Origin: JBCDGZ01 sp038750655
GTDB lineage: Bacteria > Bacteroidota > Bacteroidia > Chitinophagales > Saprospiraceae
NCBI GenBank assembly: GCA_038750655.1
Contig: JBCDGZ010000070.1
Location: 1 to 38,637 of the forward strand
Reading direction: 5' to 3'
DNA length: 38,637 nt
Notes under the pieces: generated by a model
The model's input: the letters and a program-made list of their open reading frames with translations, nothing else
Databases searched by the model: none
What the model was told of the DNA's origin: nothing
Part shown: positions 23,863-33,108 of the stretch, one piece after another
How positions within the stretch are numbered: the stretch's first letter is position 1
How the letters are laid out: each line of letters starts with the position of its first letter
Program-made: the position numbers and the translations under genes

Positions 23863-26178
23863 TCAATCCTTTATCGTTGCAAACCATCGATTATTGCGCA
23901 CAAACTCCTCTCCTACCCGCTTAAACAAGCGGGCATCCTGACGGCGAATCTGTAGCTCATCGACATAAAATTTTCTACCGTACAAACTATAGTTATCAAT
24001 CGTTACCCGAAGCCGACTATCTGAAGATTCGAGCCAGAAAGGAATATCAATCAGCACCCAGCCATCGTCCACCGAGCGGATGTACTTGCTCATCTCAAAA
24101 TCTTTCTTCTTAATCTGTTTGCCTTCGGCGTCCAACTCCCGAATATGCAGCCACTGCTTCAAATGTAAATCCTCCTGAGCAAAGGCCCAAATGGAACAAA
24201 CATAGCGGCTTTCCTTGTCCTGCTGCGGGATCGGCCCCTCAAAAAGCAGATTGGCCTGGTTGCCAATAGCGGTGAAAGCTCCCCCCCGATAGCTCCGCTC
24301 TGCGGACAGCTCATCGAAACTTTGGTAGACAAAATTCGGTAAGCTATCGGCGGACAATAGCTCCTGCTGCTGGTGCCATTCGCCTGCTTGCAGCTCCTCC
24401 CAGGAGTTGCGTTGCCGCTGCAGCGGCCACTCGCGAAAGCGATCTATTGATAGCTCGTAAAAGGTAAATAGCTCATCTTTATAAATGGGTTCTTCTCCGT
24501 AGAACAGATGATCGTACTTGTACCATTTGTCCTTGTATTCCTTATTACTTCGCTGCACCAGAATGGGCTTTTCGTTGGGCAGATCGGCCAGCATTTTGGG
24601 GGTCCGATAAGGCTCGGCGAGCATTTCCAGTTGGTTGAGGGTTTGGGAGAGGGAAGTGCGGGTCATGAAGACGCCCATGGAGGGCAGGCCAGTCTGTACG
24701 GTGGTCCAGAGGTTGCGGTGGACGACTTTCCCGCCGGCCGATAGCCAGGTATTTTCTGATCCGATGTGGAAATAAGGGATGGGGAGAATGGCCTGGTAGC
24801 GATCAAAATCGATTTGCTGTAGCCAGGGATAGTCCGCTGCCCTGAAAGTTTCGCGCTTTTCGGGGATGGAGTAATTGCGGGGAATTTCTGAGTTGGAAAA
24901 ATTCACCGCTTCGTAGCCCATCAGGGCGAAGAGGGGCAGGATCGGCAGGAGTCGCCGCCAGCCTTGGTACTGCCGACATTGTTGCCACAAAAGGTAAAAG
25001 ACGACGATATTGATGATATAATAAAAGCTCCAGGCGAAGCGCCCCAGGCTGCGAAATTGCCGCAGCGGACCGATGTGCATTTCTGCACCTTCGAAGGGTT
25101 TCCAGAAAAAGGGGATGCCAAAGGAGGCCACTAGTAAGAGGAGTGCGGCGGCCAGACAATAGAGCAAAAAGCGGAAGTTTGGGTCCTGATAGGCTTTCAG
25201 CCCTTGGCCTCTTAGCCAGTTGATGGGGAGGCGGAAGACCTCTTTGACCAATAACAGTAGGGCGGCGGAGCCAATCCAGACCAAGCCTTCGCTGGTCAAG
25301 GTCGGGCGGGTTGGAAATTCCTGATGGATCCATTTTCCCAGCATGGTTTTACTATTAAAAAAAACAGTTTGCCAATGGGCGATGTATGCCTTGAAGCCAT
25401 AGGGATACTTGGGGCGATCGTCAACAAAATCGTAAAAATACATCCATATTTCCAGCAGCACAAAGGGCAGTAAACATTGGAATAACCAGTGTCCACCGTA
25501 CCAGAGGAAGCTGGGCCGTTTCCAATCAAACACGATACGAAAAACGAAATAGAGGCTGACGGTGAAAAGGGCCAGCGCAAAGAGGTACATATGAATTTGG
25601 GAGCAAGCCAGCAGAGATATACTCATGTAGAGACTATACTGCCAATGCCTTTTTTCTTCAAACAAGTACAAAAGGTAGAGACACAATGGGATGACGAAGG
25701 TATAAGCCAGGCCGTAGTGTCCTTCAAAGCGATCCAACTGGGGCGAGAGGAAGGTAATGCCGACGGCAATGGGGATGCTGTACCAGTCGGGCAGTTTTAA
25801 CTTTCGGAAAAGCCAGTAGAGCAGGAGGCCACAGAAGAGGAGGGAAAGCAGCATCGCCACATGCAGTACGAGGGGAGCATAGTCAGAAATATCGACGATA
25901 TGTTCACTGATGAATTTGACGGTATTGCTAAAAATGGGCTGGCTATCACAGAAGGAGAAGCGATCGCCGTAGGGGTAGTTCATACCGTGATAGTAAACGT
26001 AGGTACTGTCGTGTTTGGCGTGGTAGGTGACTGCCATCAGCGTACGAAAGCCATCATAGGTATCGCCCATATACTGCTGGGTAGGCGAGGCCAGCCATTG
26101 ATGGTGTCGCCATCCAATCAGCAGCACCATAATGAGGAGCATCCAGATGGTCCCGTTGATCTTATTCTTTACAATCAT
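23863..26178 (-). CDS. Large polytopic membrane protein, probable GT-C glycosyltransferase with C-terminal beta-sandwich domain
   Basis: The 771-residue protein has about ten or more transmembrane helices in its first 430 residues. An acidic early loop, MGDTYDGFR (about 37-45), sits where GT-C and YfhO-like enzymes carry catalytic or metal-binding acids. The last 200 or so residues are soluble and look like a beta-sandwich of the carbohydrate-binding type (SFDELSAERSYRGGAF ... SRLRVTIDNYSLYGRKFYVD). Mycobacterial Emb arabinosyltransferases also combine a GT-C core with C-terminal carbohydrate-binding modules. Being the first gene of the cluster, one nt from the phosphoribosyltransferase, it is a candidate arabinosyltransferase. 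A YfhO-like role is the alternative. Confidence 0.6.
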   Translation of the reverse strand: MIVKNKINGTIWMLLIMVLLIGWRHHQWLASPTQQYMGDTYDGFRTLMAVTYHAKHDSTYVYYHGMNYPYGDRFSFCDSQPIFSNTVKFISEHIVDISDYAPLVLHVAMLLSLLFCGLLLYWLFRKLKLPDWYSIPIAVGITFLSPQLDRFEGHYGLAYTFVIPLCLYLLYLFEEKRHWQYSLYMSISLLACSQIHMYLFALALFTVSLYFVFRIVFDWKRPSFLWYGGHWLFQCLLPFVLLEIWMYFYDFVDDRPKYPYGFKAYIAHWQTVFFNSKTMLGKWIHQEFPTRPTLTSEGLVWIGSAALLLLVKEVFRLPINWLRGQGLKAYQDPNFRFLLYCLAAALLLLVASFGIPFFWKPFEGAEMHIGPLRQFRSLGRFAWSFYYIINIVVFYLLWQQCRQYQGWRRLLPILPLFALMGYEAVNFSNSEIPRNYSIPEKRETFRAADYPWLQQIDFDRYQAILPIPYFHIGSENTWLSAGGKVVHRNLWTTVQTGLPSMGVFMTRTSLSQTLNQLEMLAEPYRTPKMLADLPNEKPILVQRSNKEYKDKWYKYDHLFYGEEPIYKDELFTFYELSIDRFREWPLQRQRNSWEELQAGEWHQQQELLSADSLPNFVYQSFDELSAERSYRGGAFTAIGNQANLLFEGPIPQQDKESRYVCSIWAFAQEDLHLKQWLHIRELDAEGKQIKKKDFEMSKYIRSVDDGWVLIDIPFWLESSDSRLRVTIDNYSLYGRKFYVDELQIRRQDARLFKRVGEEFVRNNRWFATIKD

Positions 26179-26214
26179 TGCCCGATTAGGTGGTTAGTAA
26201 AGCTCAAAGCGGGC

Positions 26215-26222
26215 CAAAAATA
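26215..26222 (-). promoter_or_regulatory. -7 box for the arabinose-donor/GT-C cluster
   Basis: On the minus strand TATTTTTG matches TAnnTTTG and lies 36 nt before the ATG at 26178. No clear -33 element is seen. Gene spacing downstream is consistent with one transcript at least to 19289. Confidence 0.5.
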
Positions 26223-26252
26223 AGAATTATTTCTGAGGGCTAGGCTTCCGGG

Positions 26253-28295
26253 CTATACTTTCCAAAAGCGCAGCAGGAGTGCTTCGAGGCCTAGAAAGAC
26301 TAGGGCTAGAATCAGGCACCAGCGCCAGAGGACGATGCCTCGGCTGCGCTCGCCGATCAGCGGCGTCAGATCGGAGATGGTGGAGGCGTCGATGACTTTG
26401 ATGCGATCGCCGACTAGCGTGCTCAGGTCGCCTTCGTTGTAGTATTCCAGCTCCGACTCTTTGCGATCGTAGTTGAAGGCGAAGGTAGCCAGGGACTCTT
26501 CTGGGTTGAGGAAGAGCTTGTAATAGCCCGCATTTTGGATTTGGTTGTGGACGCCGAGGAGCACCTTGGAGCCGATGACGCGCTGCTCGGGGATGAACTC
26601 TTCGCCGGGCCCTTGCAGCTTGTAGACCATCTCTGCGCTGGTGATTTTGTTATCAGCGTCGATGACATCGTCCTCGCCGATGGTGTAGCCGATGCGGCGG
26701 TCTTTGGCGGTCGAGATGGCCATTTTGTAGAGCATAGGGATAAAAATCTCTCCGCTGCGCACCAGGTTATTGAAGTCCTCCGAAAGGGGAGCCGCACAGA
26801 GGTAGAGGTGCCCTTGCTCGCGTTGGTATTTGCCCAGATAAGTGCTGCCGTCGCGATAAGTCAGCAGGCGTTCCTCTCCCCGACTGCTGAAGTTGGTTAG
26901 CTTGAAATTGCCTTTGGTAATCGGCAGCTTGAGGTTGGCGCTTCTATTTTCAAAAACATCACTAAAGACAAACTCGTCGGTATTGATCCCGGCGACGCTG
27001 CGCTCTGTTTCTTCAAAGTTCTGCAACTCGTTGGCCTGAAAATTATTGAGAAAGCTCTTGTAGGAGGTAATATCCGCATTGTAGGGGGGAAAAGCCAGCA
27101 AATTGCCTCCATTGCGTACATACTGATTCAATTCGAAAGCCAAACCCGAGGAGAGGCTGTTCAGTCCGTTGGTGATGATGAGCTGATAGTTGGGAAACTT
27201 AGAATAGTCCAGGTTGCGGCTAAACTCATTGGTCACCTTGAAGTAAGGCACCCCGGTAAAGGCCGCGTCAAGGTATTTATTCACCGCATTTTCATTCACC
27301 ACCAAAACATCAATCACTTCGGCGACATTGAAGCTAAAGTGGTATTTATCATCAAATTGTACCGGATAATCCGTAATGCTCACCTCCGCCTCGTGCCAGC
27401 CCGTCCGCAAAATGGTGATGTTGGCCGTATCCGTAATTGAAGCACCGGCCGGAATAGACAGGGTACCAATCGGCTTCACCTGCCCCTCGTGCCTCAAACT
27501 CAGCCGAATATTTTCCGCATCCTGATCACTGTGATTCACCAAGCGAATAATCAGCGCATTGGTCTGATTAATCATCTGCACCGGCGCATCAAACCAACAA
27601 GAGTCGATGCTGATATTGCGCTCCTGAACGGACTGCAAAGGAATCAGGCTGACTTCTAAGCTGGTATCTTGCAGCACACTACTCTCCCCATCAAGATCGG
27701 TAATGTTTTTTTGAAAATCCGAAACCAGGTAGGCGACCTTATTGTCAATCCCTCCACTATTCAAAGCCTGCTCCTGCCGTGGCAACACCATCGACAGCGG
27801 CTTCACCGAGGGGCTAATCTCCACTTCCTCAATCAAGCTCAAGGCATCCTCCTTGCTCACCAATCGCTGATGCCGCCCCTCAAAATCATTGGTCAAAATC
27901 TGAAAGCGGTCTTCTACTGTGTAAGCATTCACGATCTCACGAGCCCGCTGCCGCGCCTTCTCCACCAGCGGCACATCTTCACTCAGGGATTCCATGCTAA
28001 AGGAGTTGTCAATAAAGATACTCACCGCCTTCTGCCCAGTTTTGACCTCCACATCCTGCGGAATAAACGGCTGGGCAAAAGCGAAGATCAGCATCGCCAG
28101 TGCGGCCAGTCGCATCAGGAGCGTCAATAAGTTGCGTAGCTTACGGCGCGCACTGGTTTCTTCCTTTACCTCCTTCAAAAATCGAACATTGGTAAAGTAG
28201 ACTTTCTTGAATCGACGAAAGAAGAACAGGTGAATGATAATCGGTATGGCGAGGGCCGCCAGGGCCCATAAAAACGTCGGATATACAAATTGCAT
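26253..28295 (-). CDS. BatA-domain/vWA membrane protein
   Basis: The 680-residue protein starts with the BatA N-terminal signature (YPTFLWALAALAIPIIIHLF, 5-24) and a second membrane helix (about 57-78). A von Willebrand A domain follows, with an intact start of the MIDAS metal site DNSFS (96-100). A long beta-rich periplasmic part follows (about 230-640), and a C-terminal transmembrane helix (about 657-677). Bacteroidota Bat proteins have been linked to stress tolerance and to MoxR ATPases, but no moxR gene is present here and this is the longer stand-alone type. The ATG at 28295 lies 7 nt past a -7 box. Confidence 0.85.
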   Translation of the reverse strand: MQFVYPTFLWALAALAIPIIIHLFFFRRFKKVYFTNVRFLKEVKEETSARRKLRNLLTLLMRLAALAMLIFAFAQPFIPQDVEVKTGQKAVSIFIDNSFSMESLSEDVPLVEKARQRAREIVNAYTVEDRFQILTNDFEGRHQRLVSKEDALSLIEEVEISPSVKPLSMVLPRQEQALNSGGIDNKVAYLVSDFQKNITDLDGESSVLQDTSLEVSLIPLQSVQERNISIDSCWFDAPVQMINQTNALIIRLVNHSDQDAENIRLSLRHEGQVKPIGTLSIPAGASITDTANITILRTGWHEAEVSITDYPVQFDDKYHFSFNVAEVIDVLVVNENAVNKYLDAAFTGVPYFKVTNEFSRNLDYSKFPNYQLIITNGLNSLSSGLAFELNQYVRNGGNLLAFPPYNADITSYKSFLNNFQANELQNFEETERSVAGINTDEFVFSDVFENRSANLKLPITKGNFKLTNFSSRGEERLLTYRDGSTYLGKYQREQGHLYLCAAPLSEDFNNLVRSGEIFIPMLYKMAISTAKDRRIGYTIGEDDVIDADNKITSAEMVYKLQGPGEEFIPEQRVIGSKVLLGVHNQIQNAGYYKLFLNPEESLATFAFNYDRKESELEYYNEGDLSTLVGDRIKVIDASTISDLTPLIGERSRGIVLWRWCLILALVFLGLEALLLRFWKV

Positions 28296-28302
28296 AAGGC
28301 TG

Positions 28303-28310
28303 CAAAGATA
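28303..28310 (-). promoter_or_regulatory. -7 box directly upstream of the BatA/vWA gene
   Basis: On the minus strand TATCTTTG matches TAnnTTTG with only 7 nt between it and the ATG at 28295, predicting an almost leaderless mRNA. Confidence 0.55.
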
Positions 28311-28403
28311 TATTTTATTTGTAAAAGGAGCTATGTGATATTTAGTCCTATACTAATACGTATGATGGCGCTTTTTGTTATAAGATTTGCATATTTCTCC
28401 GCT

Positions 28404-28436
28404 GAGGGCTAGCCGAAAGGCTGCTATTTTCCCCTC
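28404..28436 (+). other. Hairpin in the divergent BatA-efflux intergenic region
   Basis: AGCC-GAAA-GGCT (28411-28422), a stem capped by a GNRA tetraloop, is nested inside GAGGG (28404-28408) with CCCTC (28432-28436). It sits 8 nt upstream of the 34-bp operator element. Whether it acts as DNA or RNA is unclear, as no promoter reading through it is evident. Confidence 0.35.
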
Positions 28437-28443
28437 ATATTAG

Positions 28444-28477
28444 ATTTTGGTCATTTCGCAGGAGTTTTTGGTTAACG
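28444..28477 (+). promoter_or_regulatory. 34-bp operator with two TTTTGGT half-sites, copy 1 (efflux operon)
   Basis: ATTTTGGTCATTT (28444-28456) and TTTTGGTTAACG (28466-28477) are identical to the blocks in copy 2 at 33109-33142, with the same spacing. TTTTGGT recurs exactly 21 bp apart (28445 and 28466), two helical turns, as expected for an AraC-family protein binding with its two HTH motifs. It lies just upstream of the -7 box at 28497. Confidence 0.7.
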
Positions 28478-28496
28478 TCTCCCTTGCTTTCTCCCC

Positions 28497-28504
28497 TACA
28501 TTTG
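28497..28504 (+). promoter_or_regulatory. -7 box for the RND efflux operon
   Basis: TACATTTG matches TAnnTTTG and lies 33 nt before the ATG at 28538. The -33 region is poor, with its place next to the operator, which fits an activator-dependent promoter. Confidence 0.65.
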
Positions 28505-28537
28505 TATCATACAATTTGATTAAAAAAATTAAGACAA

Positions 28538-29752
28538 ATGAAAAATAGAAAATTCCGCGTAGGCCTCTTGTCAACATTGACCTTGGTGCTTGCCGCAGTA
28601 GCCTTCCTCGCCTTTTCCAATAAAGAGGAGAAAGTAGAAAAGACCCTAACCGAAACTGCCCCACAGCTATTATCCGTCGATGTTGCCGCTCCTGTTTTTG
28701 AAAAAATAATAGAGTGGGATGAATACACTGGGCGCTTTGAAGCCAGTGAGCGCGTAGAGGTAAGAGCCAGGGTAAGTGGATACATTGAAAGCGTAAACTT
28801 TAAAGATGGACAAGTGGTAAGAAAGGGAGATGTCCTCTTCGTGGTTGACCGTCGCCCCTTTAACATTGCCCTCAACCAAGCAAAAGCCAGCCACGGCCAG
28901 GCACTGGCCGCACTGACGCAGGCGCAGGAGAACTTTGACCGGGTCAAGTCTTTAAAGGCAACAGGAGCAATATCTGTAGAAGAATATACCAGCCGCCAAC
29001 AGGCCCTAGCGGGCGCAAAGGCCAATCTGGAATTGACACAAGCTACTATTGATCATGCCCAGCTCAACCTCGAATTTACCAAAGTAAGGGCGCCTATTTC
29101 GGGAAGAATTGGCAGAGACTTGGTCAATCAGGGAAATCTTATCGATGGCGGCACCTCGGCGGCAACCCTACTGACTACCATTGTTGCTACTAGCCCTATC
29201 CACTTTTACTTTACCGGAAGTGAATCCGACTTTTTGAAGTATTCTCGATTGGCTCGTAATGGGGAGCGTGGTTCCTCTCGTTCTACGGCCAACCCCGTAA
29301 TGCTCAAGCTGCAGGATGAGGAAGAATATACCCATAAGGCAGTCATGGATTTTGTAGACAATGAAATTGATAGAAGCACCGGAACGATCGAAGCAAGAGC
29401 TATTCTGGACAACAAAGACCACCTACTGGAGCCGGGCATGTTTGGTAAGGCTCGCTTGCTGGGCAGTGCAGAGCATGAGGCCATTATGATCCCCGATGAC
29501 ATTATCGGCACCAACCAATCGGTCCGCTTTGTCTATGTTTTGAATGCCGATAGCACTGTAACGACCAAGAATATTGACCTCGGTCCACTACATACCAACG
29601 GATTGCGTATCGTAAGGAAAGGGTTGTCAGCGGACGATCAATTAATCACCAGCAATATTCAAAAAATCCGACCGGGGTTGAAGGTCAACCCTGTAGCGGC
29701 TAGCGTTCAAGAGGACAATCGCGAAACCCTAGCTTCTACGTCGCTGAAATAG
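28538..29752 (+). CDS. RND efflux membrane fusion protein (AcrA/MexA family)
   Basis: Periplasmic adaptor linking the RND pump to the outer-membrane channel. The 404-residue protein has an N-terminal membrane anchor (about 9-28, no lipobox cysteine), a lipoyl half-motif (ARVSGYIESVNFKDGQVV, about 77-94), a coiled-coil hairpin (about 110-175), the second lipoyl half (VRAPISGRIGRDLVNQG) and beta-barrel and membrane-proximal domains (about 210-385). This is the order in AcrA/MexA. It is the first gene of a three-gene tripartite unit and has the AraC-type operator at its promoter. ATG at 28538. Confidence 0.93.
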   Translation: MKNRKFRVGLLSTLTLVLAAVAFLAFSNKEEKVEKTLTETAPQLLSVDVAAPVFEKIIEWDEYTGRFEASERVEVRARVSGYIESVNFKDGQVVRKGDVLFVVDRRPFNIALNQAKASHGQALAALTQAQENFDRVKSLKATGAISVEEYTSRQQALAGAKANLELTQATIDHAQLNLEFTKVRAPISGRIGRDLVNQGNLIDGGTSAATLLTTIVATSPIHFYFTGSESDFLKYSRLARNGERGSSRSTANPVMLKLQDEEEYTHKAVMDFVDNEIDRSTGTIEARAILDNKDHLLEPGMFGKARLLGSAEHEAIMIPDDIIGTNQSVRFVYVLNADSTVTTKNIDLGPLHTNGLRIVRKGLSADDQLITSNIQKIRPGLKVNPVAASVQEDNRETLASTSLK

Positions 29753-29789
29753 CCCGCATTCTAAGCGCAAATCATTTATAAAACATAAA

Positions 29790-29838
29790 GTATCCCGGAT
29801 CAACATGTTGTCTGCTAAGGATAACATGACTGGGATAC
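29790..29838 (+). promoter_or_regulatory. Intercistronic stem-loop between fusion-protein and RND genes
   Basis: GTATCCCGG (29790-29798) pairs with CTGGGATAC (29830-29838), nine pairs including one G-U. An inner helix CATGTT (29804-29809) pairs with AACATG (29823-29828). There is no T-run, so it is not a standard terminator. It more likely affects mRNA processing, stability or the relative output of the two genes. Confidence 0.5.
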
Positions 29839-29865
29839 CCTTGTCCGCCATAAAAATTAATTATC

Positions 29866-32800
29866 ATGAAATTTAGTCACATCTTCATCAATCGGCCCAT
29901 TTTTGCAGCAGTCTTGAGTATTCTGATTCTTATAGTGGGCGGACTAGCCTACGTCTCCTTGCCAGTTTCACAATTCCCCGATGTCGCTCCTCCTACCGTA
30001 GAAGTTGTGGCGATTTACCCAGGGGCCAATGCACAAACCCTTTCCGAGACCGTCGCTACTCCTCTAGAACAGGAAATCAACGGCGTAGAAGGAATGATCT
30101 ATATGACCTCTCAGTCCTCCGCCGACGGCCGGGTCATTTTACAAGTTGCCTTTGAGCTGGGGACCGATTTGGATCGCGCGCAGGTGCAGGTACAAAATCG
30201 GGTAGCTATCGCAGAACCCAGATTGCCCGAACCCGTAAGAAGATTAGGCATTACCACTAAGAAAATTTCTCCGGATATATTGCTGGTGGTCAATATGTAC
30301 TCCCCAAACAATACTTATGATCTAACCTACGTCGGTAACTACGCAACTTTGCAGCTTAAAGACCAATTGGCCCGGATCAAGGGAATTGGAGATATTCAGT
30401 TGTTCGGAGCGGCGGATTATGCCATGCGGATTTGGCTGGACCCGGATCGGATTGCCAACTTGGATATGACCGCTGGTGAAGTGGTGAATGCCCTTCGCTC
30501 GCAAAATGTCCAGATTGCCAGCGGCACCTTGAATAGTTTGCCTTCTGGAAAGCAGTCGGCTTTCGAGATCAACATACAGACACAGGGAAAATTGGTTACG
30601 ACTGAGCAGTTTGAAAATGTGATCATCAAATCTGGTGACGACGGCCGCATCGTTCAGCTCAAGGATGTAGGGCGTGTAGAGTTGGGCGCACAAAATTATG
30701 CAACAAAGGGTTACCTGGGCGAAAAGCCCGCCATCGCCATGCCTATTTTTCAGCAGCCTGGTGGTAATGCCCTGGAAACAGCGGCCGAGATTCAGGCCAA
30801 GATGGTGGAGTTATCTAAGGATTTTCCCGAGGACTTGAAATATGAAATCGTATACAATCCTACCGAGTTTGTGCAAAAGTCAGTAGATGAAGTCTACCGT
30901 ACCATTGCCGAAGCCATCTTGCTGGTGGTCTTTGTCATCCTTTTGTTCTTGCAATCCTGGCGAGCCTCCATCATTCCTATCTTGGCGATCCCCGTTTCGC
31001 TGATTGGTACTTTTGCGGTGATGCAGGCCCTCGGTTTTTCTTTGAACAACCTGACCTTATTCGGACTGGTTTTGGCCATCGGTATCGTAGTTGATGATGC
31101 CATTGTGGTGGTGGAAAATATGGAGCGGTACCTGGCGGAAGGATTCTCCCCCAAGGAGGCTGCCCGCAAGACGATGGATGAAGTGGGTGGAGCCTTGGTC
31201 GCCATTGGATTGGTTCTGATCGCCGTTTTTATTCCTACCACCTTTTTGGAAGGCATCTCCGGACAGTTTTACAAGCAGTTTGGATTGACCATTGCAGTGG
31301 CTACAGCTATCTCAGTATTCGTTTCTTTGACATTGAGTCCAGCGATGGCGGCACTTTTGATGCGCCACGAAGAGCACGGTGATAAAAAGACCCCATTTTT
31401 GTTGATTCCCTTTGCTTTTATTGGCCATACATTCAACCGTTTTATGGATTTCATTTCCAATCAATACGGGAATAGCGTCCGGAAGCTGATCAGAACCAGC
31501 GCTATGGTGATGGTCGTCTACGGTGGCTTGATTGCCCTAACCAATTTTGAATTTGGCCGCGTCCCCAGTGGTTTTGTCCCTGCGATGGATCAAGGATACT
31601 TCATTACAGCCATTCAGCTGCCTCCGGGTTCCTCGCTGACCAGAACGGACGAAGTGGTGCGGGAAGCCTTGAAAACGACACTAGCAACCGATGGCGTACG
31701 GACCGCCGTGACATTCACAGGATTTGATGGAGCGTCGTTCACCAATGCCTCCAACGCCGCCGTGATTTTCTCTACACTGGAAGATTTTGATGTTCGTCAG
31801 GAAAAAGGAATCACTTACGATGCGCTCTTGGGTACACTGCGGCAGAAGATGGGGGCGATAGACAATGCCTTTGCGGTAGTTATTCCTCCTCCATCTGTAC
31901 GCGGTATCGGTAATGCCGGTGGATTTCGGATGATGGTGCAGGATAAGGCCAACCTCGGTAGCGATGCTTTGTTGAATGCCACTTATCAACTGGCCGCCGC
32001 CGCCAATCAAGACCCCGCGCTGAGTAGTGTATTTACCTTTTTCAATAATCAAACACCACAGCTGTTTTTGGATATTGATCGCGTAAAAGCAGAACAATTA
32101 GGGATAGACGTAGGACAGGTTTTCCAATCTTTGGAAGTGTATATGGGTTCTGCCTTCATCAATGATTTTAATTACTTGGGAAGAACCTATCAGGTCACTG
32201 CTCAGGCCGATGAGCCGAATCGACTGACGCCAGACGATATATCTCGCATCAAAGTGCGCAATAATAAAGGCGATATGGTTCCTCTGGGGACTATTAGCAC
32301 CCAGAAAGACATTGCCGGGCCGAACAGAATTCCAAGGTTCAACCTCTACCCTGCGGCTTCGCTGGTTGGAGATATTGCCCCAGGGTATAGCACCGGGCAA
32401 GCACTGGATCGTATGGAAGCCCTGGCCGCAGAAATTTTACCTCAAGGCATCTCTTTTGAGTGGACAGAAATGGCTTATCAACAAAAGCAAACGGGTAACA
32501 CCGCAGTGATCGCCTTCTTACTGGCCGTCGTATTTGTGTTCCTCTTGCTGGCCGCTCAATTCGAAAGTCTGGTACTGCCTTTGGCCGTCATCTTTATCGT
32601 ACCGATGGTACTGCTGTCTGCTATGATTGGGATCGACCTGGCTGGCCTAGACAATAATATCATGGTGCAAATTGGCTTGGTGGTACTGGTGGGCCTGGCC
32701 AGTAAGAATGCCATCCTCATCGTAGAGTTTGCCAAGCAGTTAGAAGATCAAGGAAAAGACCTCCGAACCGCTGTAATCGAAGCCTCGCGGCTGCGCCTCC

Positions 32801-33051
32801 GCCCCATCCTGATGACCGCTATGGCTTTCATCCTTGGCGTTGTACCGCTGGCCATAGCCACCGGAGCAGGAGCCGAACTGCGGACCTCCCTAGGTATCGC
32901 CGTATTCAGTGGCATGTTGGGAGTGACTTTATTTGGAATATTCTTAACCCCAGTGTTCTACTATCTGGGCAGAAAACTGAGCACCCGAAAAGCAAAACCT
33001 AATGATGATCAAGCCGTGCCCATCGCCATAGAAAACGCACAATTGATTTAA
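29866..33051 (+). CDS. RND multidrug efflux pump, HAE1 family (AcrB/MexB type)
   Basis: Inner-membrane proton/drug antiporter of 1061 residues, the normal length. The N-terminus FINRPIFAAVLSILILIVGG, the TM4 motif GIVVDDAIVVVENMER (406-421, with the proton-relay aspartates D410 and D411) and the TM10 motif GLASKNAILIVEFAKQLED are all intact. The two large periplasmic loops and twelve transmembrane segments are present as expected. Substrates cannot be read from the sequence. It follows the fusion protein after 113 nt containing a stem-loop and is followed by a GC-rich hairpin and a separate promoter for the outer-membrane factor. Confidence 0.95.
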   Translation: MKFSHIFINRPIFAAVLSILILIVGGLAYVSLPVSQFPDVAPPTVEVVAIYPGANAQTLSETVATPLEQEINGVEGMIYMTSQSSADGRVILQVAFELGTDLDRAQVQVQNRVAIAEPRLPEPVRRLGITTKKISPDILLVVNMYSPNNTYDLTYVGNYATLQLKDQLARIKGIGDIQLFGAADYAMRIWLDPDRIANLDMTAGEVVNALRSQNVQIASGTLNSLPSGKQSAFEINIQTQGKLVTTEQFENVIIKSGDDGRIVQLKDVGRVELGAQNYATKGYLGEKPAIAMPIFQQPGGNALETAAEIQAKMVELSKDFPEDLKYEIVYNPTEFVQKSVDEVYRTIAEAILLVVFVILLFLQSWRASIIPILAIPVSLIGTFAVMQALGFSLNNLTLFGLVLAIGIVVDDAIVVVENMERYLAEGFSPKEAARKTMDEVGGALVAIGLVLIAVFIPTTFLEGISGQFYKQFGLTIAVATAISVFVSLTLSPAMAALLMRHEEHGDKKTPFLLIPFAFIGHTFNRFMDFISNQYGNSVRKLIRTSAMVMVVYGGLIALTNFEFGRVPSGFVPAMDQGYFITAIQLPPGSSLTRTDEVVREALKTTLATDGVRTAVTFTGFDGASFTNASNAAVIFSTLEDFDVRQEKGITYDALLGTLRQKMGAIDNAFAVVIPPPSVRGIGNAGGFRMMVQDKANLGSDALLNATYQLAAAANQDPALSSVFTFFNNQTPQLFLDIDRVKAEQLGIDVGQVFQSLEVYMGSAFINDFNYLGRTYQVTAQADEPNRLTPDDISRIKVRNNKGDMVPLGTISTQKDIAGPNRIPRFNLYPAASLVGDIAPGYSTGQALDRMEALAAEILPQGISFEWTEMAYQQKQTGNTAVIAFLLAVVFVFLLLAAQFESLVLPLAVIFIVPMVLLSAMIGIDLAGLDNNIMVQIGLVVLVGLASKNAILIVEFAKQLEDQGKDLRTAVIEASRLRLRPILMTAMAFILGVVPLAIATGAGAELRTSLGIAVFSGMLGVTLFGIFLTPVFYYLGRKLSTRKAKPNDDQAVPIAIENAQLI

Positions 33052-33061
33052 TCGATAACGC

Positions 33062-33090
33062 TGGCCCCTCCCGAGGGGCCAATTTTATTC
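33062..33090 (+). terminator. Terminator-like hairpin after the RND pump gene
   Basis: TGGCCCCTC (33062-33070) pairs with GAGGGGCCA (33073-33081), followed by a T-rich tract. Together with the promoter downstream it suggests that the outer-membrane factor is at least partly transcribed on its own. Confidence 0.7.
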
Positions 33091-33108
33091 TTACTAAGAC
33101 CACATTAC

